Shown here piece after piece: positions 26,571 through 36,170 of a DNA stretch of 64,000 bases. The position numbers and the translations under genes are program-made. Positions within the stretch are counted from its first letter, which is position 1. Each line of letters opens with the position of its first letter. Location: assembly GCF_000829825.1 (NCBI RefSeq), contig NZ_JXSL01000027.1:1-64000 (forward strand), given 5' to 3'. Source of the DNA: Paramagnetospirillum magnetotacticum MS-1. Its GTDB lineage: Bacteria; Pseudomonadota; Alphaproteobacteria; Rhodospirillales; Magnetospirillaceae. Under the pieces are notes generated by a model. That model saw only the letters and a list, made by a program, of their open reading frames with translations, was not told the origin of the DNA and did no database searches.

Positions 26571-28235
26571 TCAGGCGCCGAACACTTCATCAGGTATGGA
26601 CCCTAGCTCCGAGGCATTCTTGCATAGGTCGGCCAGATGCCTGGATTCGGGCAGCATCCAGTCGCGCACGAATTCGGCCACGGCGCGGATGCGGGCGGGA
26701 TGGGCGGCATGCTCGGCCTTGGCTTCCAGCCGCGCCCAGGCAGAGCCGAAGGCCAGCAAGCCGGTGAGCCGCAGATAGGACGTGGCGGTCAGGCCGATAT
26801 CCTTGCGCGACTGCATGACGGTTCCGGCGTCCATCCAGGCGGACAATGCCTTGTCCAGGGCACCCGCGAAGGCCGGGGAGGCGAGGCGCATGGCGTCTTC
26901 CACCTCGGCCTTGAACTCGGCCAGAGCCCGGCCATTGTCCAGGCGGATGACCCGTCCGGCCACTGTGGCGGCCTGAATGCCGTTGGTGCCTTCGTAGATG
27001 CGGGTGATGCGGCCATCGCGAAGGATCTGTTCCACCCGGTATTCGCGCAGGAAGCCATAGCCGCCATGCACCTGGATGGCGTGGTCGGCGGCTTCCATGG
27101 CGGCTTCGGTGGCGAAGGCCTTGCAAACCGGGGTCATCAGTTCCATCAGGGCGGGCTTCTCGCCCAGTTCCAGGTCCACCAGGGTGCGCATCACCATGGC
27201 GCGGCAGCCCATGGCCAGCGCCATCTGGGTCAGCAGCATGCGGCGCACGTCACCATGCTTGGCGATGAAATCGGGACCGGCATCCTTGCCCGCACGGCCC
27301 TGTTTGCGTTCATTGGCATAGGCGAGCGAGCGTTGCAGCGCCACTTCGGCCAGACCGACGCCTTGCACGGCAACGTCAAGGCGCTCGGCATTCATCATGG
27401 TGAACATGCGGGCCAGCCCTTCGCCGGGCGCCCCGATGATCTCGGCCTTGGCCCCGTCGAAGGCCACCTGGCAGGTGGGCGAGGCATGCATGCCCATCTT
27501 CTCTTCTAAGCGAACCACCTGAATGGCATTGCGCGTGCCATCGTCAAGGTGGGAGGGGCAGAGAAACAGGGACAGGCCCTTGACGCCCGCGGGCGCATCC
27601 GGGGTACGGGCCAGGACCAGATGCATGATCTTGCCGCCCGTGAGGTTCTGGTCGCCGCCTGAAATGAAGATCTTGCCGCCCGAAATGCTCCATGAGCCAT
27701 CGGCCTGGGGGCTGGCCATGGTGCGCACCAGGCCGAGGTCGGAGCCCGCCTGGGCCTCGGTCAGGCACATGGTCGCCAGAACCTCACCGGCGGCGAGGCG
27801 GGGAATCCATGCGGCGCGTTGCGCCTCGGAGCCGCTGGCCGCCAGGGTCCGCATGGCGCCATGGGCCAGCGACAGCACCATCTGATAGGTGATGCAGGCC
27901 CCCGACAGCATCTCGGACAGGGCCGAGGCCAGGATATGGGGCAGACCCTGGCCGCCGTCCTCCTCCGGCACGGCGAGGCCCTGCCAGCCGTCGCCCGCGA
28001 ATTGGCGATAGGCCTCCACGAAGGGCTGGGGCATGACCACGCGGCCATCCACCAGCTTTGTCCCTTCGGTGTCGCCCAGCGGGTCCAGCGGCGCGATGAC
28101 CTCATCGACCATGGCGGCCGCGTGGGTCAGTACGGTCTCGGCCGTCTCGTCATCCCAATGGGGCAGGCGGGACGCCTCGGCCCCGTGACGCAGAGCGAAC
28201 AGCAGGTCGGGAAGGGGGGTGCGGTAATCGATCAT
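26571..28235 (-). CDS. Acyl-CoA dehydrogenase
   Basis: 554 residues, the long (FadE/DmdC-like) type. FAD and substrate motifs are visible: MCLTEAQAGSDLG (about 156-168), ISGGKIFISGGDQ (about 184-196), and the catalytic base Glu415 in RIYEGTNGIQ. The middle part has GYGFLREYRVEQILRDGRI. The reaction is alpha,beta-oxidation of an acyl-CoA. It lies downstream of the feruloyl-CoA synthetase-like gene and the Liv importer, so an aryl-propanoyl-CoA is a likely substrate, for example in saturated phenylpropanoid side-chain shortening; similar dehydrogenases accompany ferulate genes in Pseudomonas. Substrate is inferred. Confidence 0.85.
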   Translation of the reverse strand: MIDYRTPLPDLLFALRHGAEASRLPHWDDETAETVLTHAAAMVDEVIAPLDPLGDTEGTKLVDGRVVMPQPFVEAYRQFAGDGWQGLAVPEEDGGQGLPHILASALSEMLSGACITYQMVLSLAHGAMRTLAASGSEAQRAAWIPRLAAGEVLATMCLTEAQAGSDLGLVRTMASPQADGSWSISGGKIFISGGDQNLTGGKIMHLVLARTPDAPAGVKGLSLFLCPSHLDDGTRNAIQVVRLEEKMGMHASPTCQVAFDGAKAEIIGAPGEGLARMFTMMNAERLDVAVQGVGLAEVALQRSLAYANERKQGRAGKDAGPDFIAKHGDVRRMLLTQMALAMGCRAMVMRTLVDLELGEKPALMELMTPVCKAFATEAAMEAADHAIQVHGGYGFLREYRVEQILRDGRITRIYEGTNGIQAATVAGRVIRLDNGRALAEFKAEVEDAMRLASPAFAGALDKALSAWMDAGTVMQSRKDIGLTATSYLRLTGLLAFGSAWARLEAKAEHAAHPARIRAVAEFVRDWMLPESRHLADLCKNASELGSIPDEVFGA

Positions 28236-28263
28236 GGGTGTCTTGTCCCTGGGCTTTCTCTCC

Positions 28264-28343
28264 CGTCATCCCGGCCTTGAGCCGGGATCCAGGGGGAGCG
28301 GCTCCTGGATCCCGGATAGCGCTGGCGCGCTTCCGGGACGACG
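28264..28343. repeat. Dispersed palindromic element (family shared with 53188)
   Basis: Outer arms CGTCATCCCGG (28264-28274) and CCGGGACGACG (28333-28343) enclose a second inverted repeat centred on GGATCC. The right half, 28306-28343, matches 53245-53282 at about 32 of 38 positions. It sits between two genes of one operon. Confidence 0.65.
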
Positions 28344-28374
28344 AATTTCATATGAACCGGGGTGATGCTTAAAC

Positions 28375-30213
28375 CTACCCCATCCGGATCACATCGGGGT
28401 CGTCCCCCGGGGCGTAGAGCTTTTCCACCAGATGGGCGCGATTGGTCAACACGGCCCGCTGGTTGATATAGCCCTTGTCGGTGATCTCGTTGGCGTCGAT
28501 GGAGGGCGGGGCATCCATCAGCAAGGCGCGGGTGATGCGGTGCGAGGTTCCCTTGCCCTCGGCGGCCAGGGCCTTCATGGCGGCCAGCACCTTTTCGCGG
28601 ACTTCCGGGCGCTTCATCAAATCCTTGAGTGGCGTGTCGGGGGCCGCGTCGGGGCACAGGCGCAAACATCCGGGCAGACTGGCGAAACCCAGAAGTCCCA
28701 CCGATTCACGGTCGTGACCGGTGATTACCGCGTCCTGAAGAACCGGCGCGGCGGCGTCGATGGCCGACAGGCGCAGCGCTCCCACATGCACCCAGGTGCC
28801 CGAGGTCAGCTTGAAATCCTCGGCCACCCGGCCGTCAAAGACGATGCCCTTGGACGGATCATCGGGATCGGCCAGCTTGCCGGCATCGCCGATCATGTAC
28901 CAGCCGTCCTCGTCGAAGGCCTTGGCGGTCAGGTCGGTGCGCTTGAAATAGCCCGGCGTGATGTTGGGGCCCTTGATACGCATCTCCAGCTTGCCGCCAT
29001 TGGGGATCATCTTGATCTCGCAGCCAGCGGCGGGCAGGCCGATGATACCGGCCCTGGGAATGTCGAAATGAACGGTGGTGATCATGGGCGAGGTCTCTGT
29101 GGACCCCCAGGACGACACCATGCGCACCTTGTGCCCCAGCGTGCGGATGGAGAGCTGCTCCATCTTTTCCCAAAGATTCTGGGGTAGCGCCGCACCGGCA
29201 TAGAAGATGATCTTCAGGTTCTTGAAGAAGCTGTTCCTGAGTTCGTCATCCTTCTCCAGCATGGGGATCAGCATGTCGAAGCCGCGCGGCACGTTAAAAT
29301 ACAGCGTCGGCGAAACCTCCTTGAGATTGGCCGCCGTCTTCTCCACCAGACCGGGCATGGGCTTGCCCTCGTCGATATAGAGCGTGCCGCCGTGGCGCAG
29401 CATCATGTTGAAGTTATGATTGCCGCCGAAGGTGTGATTCCAAGGCAGCCAGTCCACCAGCACCGGATGGCTTTCCAGCAGGAAGGGCCAGGCCTGACGG
29501 ATGGCCTGCTGATTGGAGCACAGCATTTTCTGGGTATTGATCACGCCCTTGGGCATGTCGGTGGAGCCCGAGGTGAACAGGATCTTGGCCACGGTGGTGG
29601 GCCGCACATTGGCGAAGGCGTTCTCGACCTCCGGGCCGGGCGTGGCGGCCAGCAGCGTGTCGAAGGTTACGCCGCAGGCGATGGGATTGACGCTGGTCAC
29701 CACCTCGACGCGGGCCAGTTCGGGGATCACCAGGGCATCGGCGAAGCGGGCGCCGTCCGCGGCATAGACCAGGCCGGGCTTCAGCAAATCGGCGATGTAG
29801 CGCAGCTTGGAGTGGTCCTGGGAGATCAGCGAATAGGCGGGCGAGATGGGCGCCACCGGCACGCCCACATGCATGGCGGCCAGCGCCAGAAGAGCGTGGT
29901 CGATGCTGTTGTCCGACAGGATCATCACCGGCCGGTTCTTGTTGAGGCCCCGGTCCAGCAGGGATTGGGCGATGGCTTCGACCTTCTTCAGGGTCTCGCC
30001 CCAGCTGACCTTGCGCCAGCCATCGGCAGCCCTTTGGGCCAGGAAGGTCTGGTTGGGGATGCGCTCGGCCCAATGGACCAGCAGGTCGCCAAGGCAGCGC
30101 GAATAGGGCTTCAGGCTGTCAGGCGAGCGGATGATGAATGCGCCGTCTTCCAGCTTTTCCACTTCCACCCGCGCGGGTGCGAAATTGATGGGTGCCCAGG
30201 CAACCGAATTCAT
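28375..30213 (-). CDS. Feruloyl-CoA synthetase-like aryl-CoA ligase
   Basis: 612 residues, an AMP-forming acyl-CoA synthetase. The P-loop motif ILFTSGSTDMPKG lies at about 211-223; SSWGSTETSP, DGWYMIGDAGKL and the C-terminal swing domain follow. The length and the N-terminal LKPYSRCLGDLLVHWAERIPNQTFLAQR match feruloyl/coumaroyl-CoA synthetases (Fcs, CouB type). Known reaction: ATP, CoA and a hydroxycinnamate give the CoA thioester. Position between the aromatic-type importer genes and the acyl-CoA dehydrogenase supports it. A benzoate-type substrate cannot be excluded. Confidence 0.82.
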   Translation of the reverse strand: MNSVAWAPINFAPARVEVEKLEDGAFIIRSPDSLKPYSRCLGDLLVHWAERIPNQTFLAQRAADGWRKVSWGETLKKVEAIAQSLLDRGLNKNRPVMILSDNSIDHALLALAAMHVGVPVAPISPAYSLISQDHSKLRYIADLLKPGLVYAADGARFADALVIPELARVEVVTSVNPIACGVTFDTLLAATPGPEVENAFANVRPTTVAKILFTSGSTDMPKGVINTQKMLCSNQQAIRQAWPFLLESHPVLVDWLPWNHTFGGNHNFNMMLRHGGTLYIDEGKPMPGLVEKTAANLKEVSPTLYFNVPRGFDMLIPMLEKDDELRNSFFKNLKIIFYAGAALPQNLWEKMEQLSIRTLGHKVRMVSSWGSTETSPMITTVHFDIPRAGIIGLPAAGCEIKMIPNGGKLEMRIKGPNITPGYFKRTDLTAKAFDEDGWYMIGDAGKLADPDDPSKGIVFDGRVAEDFKLTSGTWVHVGALRLSAIDAAAPVLQDAVITGHDRESVGLLGFASLPGCLRLCPDAAPDTPLKDLMKRPEVREKVLAAMKALAAEGKGTSHRITRALLMDAPPSIDANEITDKGYINQRAVLTNRAHLVEKLYAPGDDPDVIRMG

Positions 30214-30272
30214 GAGAAACCTCCCTAGCCGCCTTTAAAGGACCGCTCTTCTTGTCTTCCCTGCGGGGTCTT

Positions 30273-30980
30273 CTACAGGCCGAGATAGGCCTGACGGACT
30301 CCGTCATCGTTCAAAAGGCCGCTGCCGGTGCCCGAAAGCACCACGCGGCCGTTTTCCAGCACATAGCCTCGGTCGGCCAGCTTCAGCGAGGCTGATACGT
30401 TCTGTTCCACCAGGATGACCGTCATGCCCTCGGCGTGCAGGGTCTTGATGATCTTGAACATCTCGCTGACCACGGCGGGCGCCAGGCCCAGCGAGGGTTC
30501 GTCGAACATCATCAGGCGGGGTTGGCCCATCAGGCAGCGGCCGATGGCCAGCATCTGCTGTTCGCCGCCCGACAGCGTTCCGGCGGCCTGATCCGAGCGC
30601 ACCTTGAGCTTTGGGAACATCTCGTAGCAGCGTTCCAGCGTCTCCTTGCGCTTGGCCTTGGCGCGCGGCAGAACGGCGCCCATGTCCAGGTTTTCGCGCA
30701 CGCTCATACTGGGGAAGATCTGGCGGCCTTCGGCCACCTGGGCCACGCCCAGATCGCAGATGATGGAACTGGCCCGGCCGGTGATGTTCTGGCCCTCGAA
30801 GGAGATGGTGCCGCGCGACGGTCTCTTCATGCCAGCGATGGCGCGGATCAGCGAGGTCTTGCCCGCGCCATTGGCGCCGATGATGGCCACCACCTCGCCC
30901 TCGGCCACGTCGAGGGACACGCCGTCCAGGGCCTGGGCGTCGCCGTAATGGAGGTCGAGATCACGGACTTCCAGCATCAT
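30273..30980 (-). CDS. livF: Liv-type ABC importer ATPase LivF
   Basis: 235 residues from the first of two adjacent ATGs; the start overlaps the livG stop by 4 bases. Walker A GANGAGKT (about 35-42), LSGGEQQMLAIGRCL signature, Walker B LMMFDEPSLGLAP. Standard LivF length. It is the last importer gene, 59 bp before the CoA ligase. Known role: one of two ATPases of branched-chain amino acid/amide-type importers, a family that also carries aromatic acids in aromatic-degrading bacteria. Confidence 0.92.
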   Translation of the reverse strand: MMLEVRDLDLHYGDAQALDGVSLDVAEGEVVAIIGANGAGKTSLIRAIAGMKRPSRGTISFEGQNITGRASSIICDLGVAQVAEGRQIFPSMSVRENLDMGAVLPRAKAKRKETLERCYEMFPKLKVRSDQAAGTLSGGEQQMLAIGRCLMGQPRLMMFDEPSLGLAPAVVSEMFKIIKTLHAEGMTVILVEQNVSASLKLADRGYVLENGRVVLSGTGSGLLNDDGVRQAYLGL

Positions 30981-31717
30981 TCGTGATCCTCTCCCAGATA
31001 GCATTCCAGCACCTTGGGATGGCTGGTGACTTCGGCCGGAGTTCCCTCGGCGATTTTCTCGCCGTGATGGAGCACCACCACATGGTCGGACAGCGCCATG
31101 ACGGCGCGCATGACATGTTCGATGAGCAGAATGGTCAGCCCGGTTTCCTTGTTGAGGCCGGTGAGGATGGCCACCATGCGGTCGCATTCCACCGGACGCA
31201 AACCCGCCATCACTTCGTCGAGCAGCAAGAGCTTGGGCCGTGTGGCAAGGGCCTTGGCCACTTCCAGGCGCTTGCGGTCGGGCAGGGTCAGGGTCTGGGC
31301 CGGGTCCTTGGCCCGATCACCAAGTTCGAGCAGATCGAGGATGGCGCGCGACGCGGCGCGAGCCTTTTCCACATCGCCATTGTCGTGGCGCAGCGCGCCC
31401 ACCATGACGTTCTCTTCCACGGAGAGGCCAGCGAAGGGCTTGACGATCTGGAAGGTGCGGCCCACTCCGGCGCGGCAGATGGCCGCCTGGCCCAGCCCGG
31501 TGATGTCGTGGCCATCCAGCACCACCTTGCCGTCGCTGGGCGGAAGGGCGCCCGCGATCAGGTTGAAGGTGGTGGTCTTGCCCGCGCCGTTGGGGCCGAT
31601 CAGGGCGACGATGTCGCCACGGGGCACGGTGAACTCGACCTGATTGACGGCCCGCAGACCGCGGAAGCTCTTGCCCAAATTCTCGACACTGAGCATGGGA
31701 GTGGCGGCGGTATTCAT
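30977..31717 (-). CDS. livG: Liv-type ABC importer ATPase LivG
   Basis: 246 residues. Walker A GPNGAGKTT (41-49), switch and FQIVKPFAGLSVEENVMVG as in LivG. The usual LSGGQ signature is replaced by LTLPDRKRLEVAKAL and Walker B is LLLLDEVMAGL, variants common in the non-classical LivG subgroup. Start overlaps the livM stop by 4 bases, so the genes are translationally coupled. Confidence 0.92.
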   Translation of the reverse strand: MNTAATPMLSVENLGKSFRGLRAVNQVEFTVPRGDIVALIGPNGAGKTTTFNLIAGALPPSDGKVVLDGHDITGLGQAAICRAGVGRTFQIVKPFAGLSVEENVMVGALRHDNGDVEKARAASRAILDLLELGDRAKDPAQTLTLPDRKRLEVAKALATRPKLLLLDEVMAGLRPVECDRMVAILTGLNKETGLTILLIEHVMRAVMALSDHVVVLHHGEKIAEGTPAEVTSHPKVLECYLGEDHE

Positions 31718-32703
31718 CGTCCGTCTCCCTCCAGGCGCAGAGCCTTGCGCAGCCACGGCCACAGCCCGCCCGGCTTCAAGACCAGGATCAGCATCAGACA
31801 AATGCCGTAGGCGATCTGCTTGACGCCGTCGATACCGATATGGGCGCCCAGGATGGTCAGGCCCTCGCCCAGAGCGGTCAGCACCACGGCGCCCAGGATC
31901 GGCCCGAACAGGGTGCCGATGCCGCCGATGATGGTCCCCAACATCAGCTCGATGGAGCGATGCATGGAGAAGATGCTCTCGGGATAGAGATTGTTGTTGA
32001 AGAAGGCCAGGAACATGCCGCCCAGGCTGGTCATGGCCGCCGAGATCAGCACGGCGATCATCTTGTTCTTGAAGACATCGATGCCCAACGCGTCGGCGGC
32101 GTCCTGATCCTCGCGGATGGCCTGCCAGTAATAGCCGATGCGGCGCATCAGCAGCGTCCGGCAGAACCAGAAGGCCGCCGCCGTCATCCCTAAGATCACG
32201 TAGTAGAACATGGTGGTCGAGCCGCGCAGCAGCCACAGATTGTTCGGGCTGTTGTTGGGGGCGGGCGGCAGGAACAGGCCCGAGGAAGCTCCCACCCAGC
32301 CCCAATGGTCGAACAGAACACGGGTGAACTCGGCGAAGGCTATGGTCAGCAGGGCGAAATAGACGCCCATCACCTTGAAGCGGAAGCCCAGCGTACCGAT
32401 CACCGCGCCCACAGCGGCCGAGACCGCCATTCCGGCGAAGGCGCCGATCCAGGGCGGCGTGCCGTAATGGACGAACAGCGCTCCCCCGGCATAGGCCCCC
32501 AGGCCCACATAAAGGGCGTGGCCCAGGGAGAACTGCCCGGCGAAACCCATCATCACGTTCCAGCTCATGCCCAGATAGGCCTGGAGCAGGACGGTGATCA
32601 GGATCGACAGCACGTAATCGCCCGCCGTGAGCGGCGCCAGGGCGAGAATGGCCAGCAGCCCGAGGAGCAGGACCGCGCGGCGGTCTTGGAAAAGGGCGCT
32701 CAT
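31714..32703 (-). CDS. livM: Liv-type ABC importer permease LivM
   Basis: 329 residues with about nine membrane helices. Typical segments: SWNVMMGFAGQFSLGHALYVGLGAYAG and IGGIGTLFGPILGAV near the C-terminus. The ATG at 32703 overlaps the livH stop by 4 bases. An insertion of aromatic and Asn-rich residues (LPPAPNNSPNNLWLLRGS) lies in a periplasmic loop. It forms the channel with LivH. Confidence 0.92.
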   Translation of the reverse strand: MSALFQDRRAVLLLGLLAILALAPLTAGDYVLSILITVLLQAYLGMSWNVMMGFAGQFSLGHALYVGLGAYAGGALFVHYGTPPWIGAFAGMAVSAAVGAVIGTLGFRFKVMGVYFALLTIAFAEFTRVLFDHWGWVGASSGLFLPPAPNNSPNNLWLLRGSTTMFYYVILGMTAAAFWFCRTLLMRRIGYYWQAIREDQDAADALGIDVFKNKMIAVLISAAMTSLGGMFLAFFNNNLYPESIFSMHRSIELMLGTIIGGIGTLFGPILGAVVLTALGEGLTILGAHIGIDGVKQIAYGICLMLILVLKPGGLWPWLRKALRLEGDGR

Positions 32704-33569
32704 GGCTTCTTCCCCAGGATGCCTTGCGGACGCAGCAAGAGGACCAGGATCAAAAGGCCGAAGCTGAACATGCTTTTCAAGGAGGGCGCGATCAGCACGC
32801 CCGACAGGGCCTCGGACAGGCCCACCAGAATGCCGCCCAGCAGGGCGCCGCCCAGGCTGCCCAGGCCTCCCAGGATGACAATGATAAAGCCCAGCAAGGT
32901 GTAGTCGGATGATAGATGGGGATGCACGTCCACCAGCAGCAGAAGCAGGCAACCGGCGGCGCCGACGCAAGCGGTGCCGATGCCAAACGTGATGGCGTAA
33001 AGCTTCTCAACGTTAAGGCCCACCACGCGGGCGCCCACCGGATTGTCGGCACAGGCGCGGATGGCGGTTCCCGTGGTGGTGTACTTAAAGAAGGCCCAAA
33101 GCAGGGCGGCCACGCCGCCCGCGGTGAAGGCGGCGGTGACACGCACCTTGTCCAGCACCAGCGGCCCCAGCGAGTAGCTCTCGAAGCTGGCGTCAAGCTG
33201 GATGTTGCGGGCATCGGGGCCGAACACCATGAGGACGATATTGGTGATGATCATGGCCACCGAGAGCAGCAGCAGGAACTGGATATGCTCGGTGACGCCC
33301 AGGAAGTGGTTGATCAAAAAGCGCTGCAGCAGATAGCCGACCACGAACAGCAAACCGGCCACCAGCGGCAGGGCTGGCACCGGTTCGATTCCCATCTTGG
33401 TGTAAAGCAGGAAGGCGGCATACATGGCCACCACCATCATGTCGCCATGGGCAAAATTGACCACGCGCATAACGCCGAAAATTACCGACAGCCCCAGGGC
33501 CATCAGGCCGTAGACCAGACCGGTCAACAGACCGGCGCTGATCACGTTCATGAAGAAAGTGGCGTCCAT
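32700..33569 (-). CDS. livH: Liv-type ABC importer permease LivH
   Basis: 289 residues from the ATG at 33569, which has AGGAG upstream. Hydrophobic throughout, about eight helices, with the family segments GLVYGLMALGLSVIFGVMRVVNFAHGDMM and VILGGLGSLGGALLGGI. Partner of LivM. The gap to livK is 85 bp, so it belongs to the same operon. Confidence 0.92.
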   Translation of the reverse strand: MDATFFMNVISAGLLTGLVYGLMALGLSVIFGVMRVVNFAHGDMMVVAMYAAFLLYTKMGIEPVPALPLVAGLLFVVGYLLQRFLINHFLGVTEHIQFLLLLSVAMIITNIVLMVFGPDARNIQLDASFESYSLGPLVLDKVRVTAAFTAGGVAALLWAFFKYTTTGTAIRACADNPVGARVVGLNVEKLYAITFGIGTACVGAAGCLLLLLVDVHPHLSSDYTLLGFIIVILGGLGSLGGALLGGILVGLSEALSGVLIAPSLKSMFSFGLLILVLLLRPQGILGKKP

Positions 33570-33654
33570 CCCGGCTCCTGCCCAAGCGATTTCCCGTGAG
33601 CCCTGAATTCCGGGCGAATGAAGAAGGTTCATCCGCCCGGAACGTTCAGAGGTC

Positions 33655-34908
33655 CTAGCCGCGTCCCTTGAAGGGCGGCATGGGGAAGATGGGCTTGGCT
33701 TCGGCCGAAGCGGCGGGCAAAGTCACCGTCGGCTTGCCGCCCAGATTCTGCACCGCCGCCGAGATCAGGTTCATGTTCTGGCCATTGGCCTCGAACTTGA
33801 TGGCGCCGCCCAGCATGACGCGCTGGCTGAGATTGGTGGTGCGCAGTGCCTCGGTCAGCGCCTGCGGATCGTTGGAACCGGCCCGCTTATGGGCGTCGGC
33901 GGCGATCAGCACGGCCTCGAAGGTGAAGCCGACATTGAGGTCGCAGCTTTCCTCGGGGAAGGCCTTCTCGAAGGTCTTTTCCAGAGACTTGGCCATTTCC
34001 TGCTTGGGGTCGAACCACGGCACATTGGTGGTGCAGTATTCGGCGTATTTGCCCAAGGCCTTGAAGAACTGCTTGTCGTACATGCCGGGAGCGCCGGGGC
34101 TGATGATGCCCATGGTCTCCACCTGCTGCTTGACCATTTCGCGGACCAGCAAGATGGCGTCGTTGAGGCGCGTCACCGTCATGATGAAGTCGGCCTTGGC
34201 CGCCTTGGCCTTGGACACCTCGATGGACAGGTCACGGGCCTTGGGATCGTAGGCGATGGTCTCGACGATGGTGAACGGCATGTCGAGCTTGGGCATCAGG
34301 GCATTGATGCCGCCCAGCATGGCCATGCCGAAACTGTCGTTGATATGCAGCAGGACGGCGGTCTTGGGGGTCACGCCGGTGGCGGCGAAGATGTCCTTGT
34401 AGAGCAGCAGTCCGCCCTTGCCCAGCATGCCGGCCGAGGGAAAATTGCGGAATACATACTTGAAACCCTGCTCGGTCAGCTTGGGCTCGGAGGCGATGTT
34501 GACCACGAAAGGCACGCCCTTGGCCTCGGCCACGCCAGCCACCGCCAGGGTGGTGGCGGAATCGAAACAGCCCATCAGCATGTTGGCGCCTTCGCGGATC
34601 AGCTTTTCCGCCTGGGTGCGCCCCACATCCGGGTTGGACTCGGTGTCGGCATTCATCAATTCGACCGAATAACCCATGTCCTTCAGCATGGGCAGGCCGA
34701 TCTCGGCGCCGCGCTGGCAGGCCTGGCCGATCAGGGCAAGGTGGCCGGAGCGGGGCAGCAGAACGCCCAACTTCAGCGGCGTGGCGGCCCTGGCAGAGCG
34801 CAGCGGCAATCCGGTGCTGGTGACCAAGGCACCGGCCGCCGCGGCCGTGGTGAACTGGCGGCGGGTAATGGTCCGTGACGCGGACAGACTCGTGGTGTTG
34901 TCAGACAT
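33655..34908 (-). CDS. livK: Liv-type substrate-binding protein with Tat-like signal
   Basis: 417 residues from the ATG at 34908; upstream frame is not protein-like. The N-terminus has twin arginines (SRTITRRQFTTAAAAGAL, Arg16-Arg17) and a hydrophobic stretch ending SARAATPL, so Tat export is likely. The mature part is a type I periplasmic binding fold (LKLGVLLPRSGHLALIGQACQRGAEIG, NADTESNPDVGRTQAEKLI). First gene of livKHMGF, followed by CoA ligase and acyl-CoA dehydrogenase, which makes an aromatic acid a better guess for the ligand than an amino acid (inference). Confidence 0.88.
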   Translation of the reverse strand: MSDNTTSLSASRTITRRQFTTAAAAGALVTSTGLPLRSARAATPLKLGVLLPRSGHLALIGQACQRGAEIGLPMLKDMGYSVELMNADTESNPDVGRTQAEKLIREGANMLMGCFDSATTLAVAGVAEAKGVPFVVNIASEPKLTEQGFKYVFRNFPSAGMLGKGGLLLYKDIFAATGVTPKTAVLLHINDSFGMAMLGGINALMPKLDMPFTIVETIAYDPKARDLSIEVSKAKAAKADFIMTVTRLNDAILLVREMVKQQVETMGIISPGAPGMYDKQFFKALGKYAEYCTTNVPWFDPKQEMAKSLEKTFEKAFPEESCDLNVGFTFEAVLIAADAHKRAGSNDPQALTEALRTTNLSQRVMLGGAIKFEANGQNMNLISAAVQNLGGKPTVTLPAASAEAKPIFPMPPFKGRG

Positions 34909-35022
34909 TGGGACGTCCCTTTCGCAGTCGAAAGCCTCCTGGGTCGCTCTTTGGCGACTTTGATGCATATGACTGTGAGGCAGTCGCCAGCATTCGTCAA
35001 GGGCATTGTTGGGAACAAAAAC

Positions 35023-35039
35023 TGTTGTGCTGCACAACA
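35023..35039. promoter_or_regulatory. Palindromic operator upstream of livK
   Basis: TGTTGTGCTGCACAACA, a perfect 17-bp palindrome with one central base, in the 225-bp gap between livK (minus) and purC (plus). Its inner GTTG-7-CAAC spacing with a CT centre equals site B before the MarR gene at 20639, which suggests the same regulator. Confidence 0.55.
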
Positions 35040-35133
35040 ATATAATCGAGACTCTTTCCAAACTAGGCCGCTCCCTTGCCCGCAGCCCTCGGGAATGCGA
35101 TAAAGGCAGCCCATTTTTCTTGGATGTCTGGAC

Positions 35134-36111
35134 ATGCTCTTAGCCGCCGCGATCCGCGCCGCCATCCCCGGCGTGCTTACCGAAGCCGAGTTCCCCGAAC
35201 TGCCCAACTACTATCGTGGCAAGGTGCGCGAGAACTATGACCTGCCCGACGGGCGGCGCATCCTGATTTCCACAGATCGCCAGAGCGCCTTTGATCAGGT
35301 GCTGGCGGCGGTGCCGTTCAAGGGGCAGGTCCTGACTCAGACGGCACGCTTTTGGTTCGAGGCGACCAAGGATATCTGCCCCAACCATGTGATCGAATAT
35401 CCCGACCCCAATGTGGTGGTGGGCAAGCGTCTGGACATGCTGCCCATCGAGATGGTGGTGCGCGACTATCTGACGGGCTCCACCGACACCTCCATCTGGT
35501 CCATGTACAAGGCGGGGCGGCGGAATATGTACGGCCTCGACTTCGCCGACGGCATGGTGAAGAACGACAAACTGCCTTTGACCATCCTGACGCCCACCAC
35601 CAAGGCCGATGTTGGCGGCCATGACGCCCCCATTTCGCCCGCCGATGTGGTGGCGCGCGGGCTTCTCACCCAGGCTCAGTGGGACGAACTGGCGCGCCTG
35701 TCCCTGGCCCTGTTTGCCCGTGGGCGCGAGATCGCGGCAAAGCACGGGCTGATCCTGGTGGACACCAAGTTCGAGTTCGGGGTGGACGGGCAGGGGCGCA
35801 TTACGCTGGCCGACGAGATCCTGACCCCTGATTCCAGCCGCTATTGGAAGGCCGACAGCTATGCCGGGCGCCATGCTCGGGCTGAGGAGCCGGAAAGCCT
35901 GGACAAGGAATTCCTGCGCATCTGGATCGCCGCGCGTTGCGATCCCTATACCCAGCCCATTCCGGTCATTCCCGACGACACCCTGGTGGAGTTTTCCGCC
36001 AAGTACATCTCGCTGTTCGAGACGGTGACTGGCTTGCCCTTTGAGGCGCCGTCATCAGCAGAGACGGTCAAGGATCGCATCCGCCGCAATCTGGCGCGCT
36101 ATCTGCCCTGA
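35134..36111 (+). CDS. purC: SAICAR synthase (purine synthesis)
   Basis: 325 residues, of the longer type common in alphaproteobacteria and eukaryotes. Begins with YYRGKVRENYDLPDGRRILISTDRQSAFD, the ATP-binding start of the family; PIEMVVRDYLTGST, LILVDTKFEFG and LADEILTPDSSRYW are catalytic-domain signatures. Reaction: CAIR plus aspartate and ATP to SAICAR. Monocistronic with a terminator directly after. Confidence 0.95.
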   Translation: MLLAAAIRAAIPGVLTEAEFPELPNYYRGKVRENYDLPDGRRILISTDRQSAFDQVLAAVPFKGQVLTQTARFWFEATKDICPNHVIEYPDPNVVVGKRLDMLPIEMVVRDYLTGSTDTSIWSMYKAGRRNMYGLDFADGMVKNDKLPLTILTPTTKADVGGHDAPISPADVVARGLLTQAQWDELARLSLALFARGREIAAKHGLILVDTKFEFGVDGQGRITLADEILTPDSSRYWKADSYAGRHARAEEPESLDKEFLRIWIAARCDPYTQPIPVIPDDTLVEFSAKYISLFETVTGLPFEAPSSAETVKDRIRRNLARYLP

Positions 36112-36116
36112 CGAAA

Positions 36117-36148
36117 AAAGCCCCTCTCCCGCCAAGGAGAGGGGCTTT
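36117..36148. terminator. Bidirectional terminator between purC and the CBS gene
   Basis: Perfect 13-bp arms (AAAGCCCCTCTCC / GGAGAGGGGCTTT), loop CGCCAA. A-rich on the left and T on the right, so it can serve purC and the convergent CBS gene. Confidence 0.85.
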
Positions 36149-36170
36149 CCCCTTGTGGCAATTGTCTGCG

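Noticed and set aside
34909-35133. Small gene upstream of livK
   Set aside because: The open frame extending livK upstream has no ribosome site and would displace the Tat-type signal; the region holds a palindrome and probably promoters.
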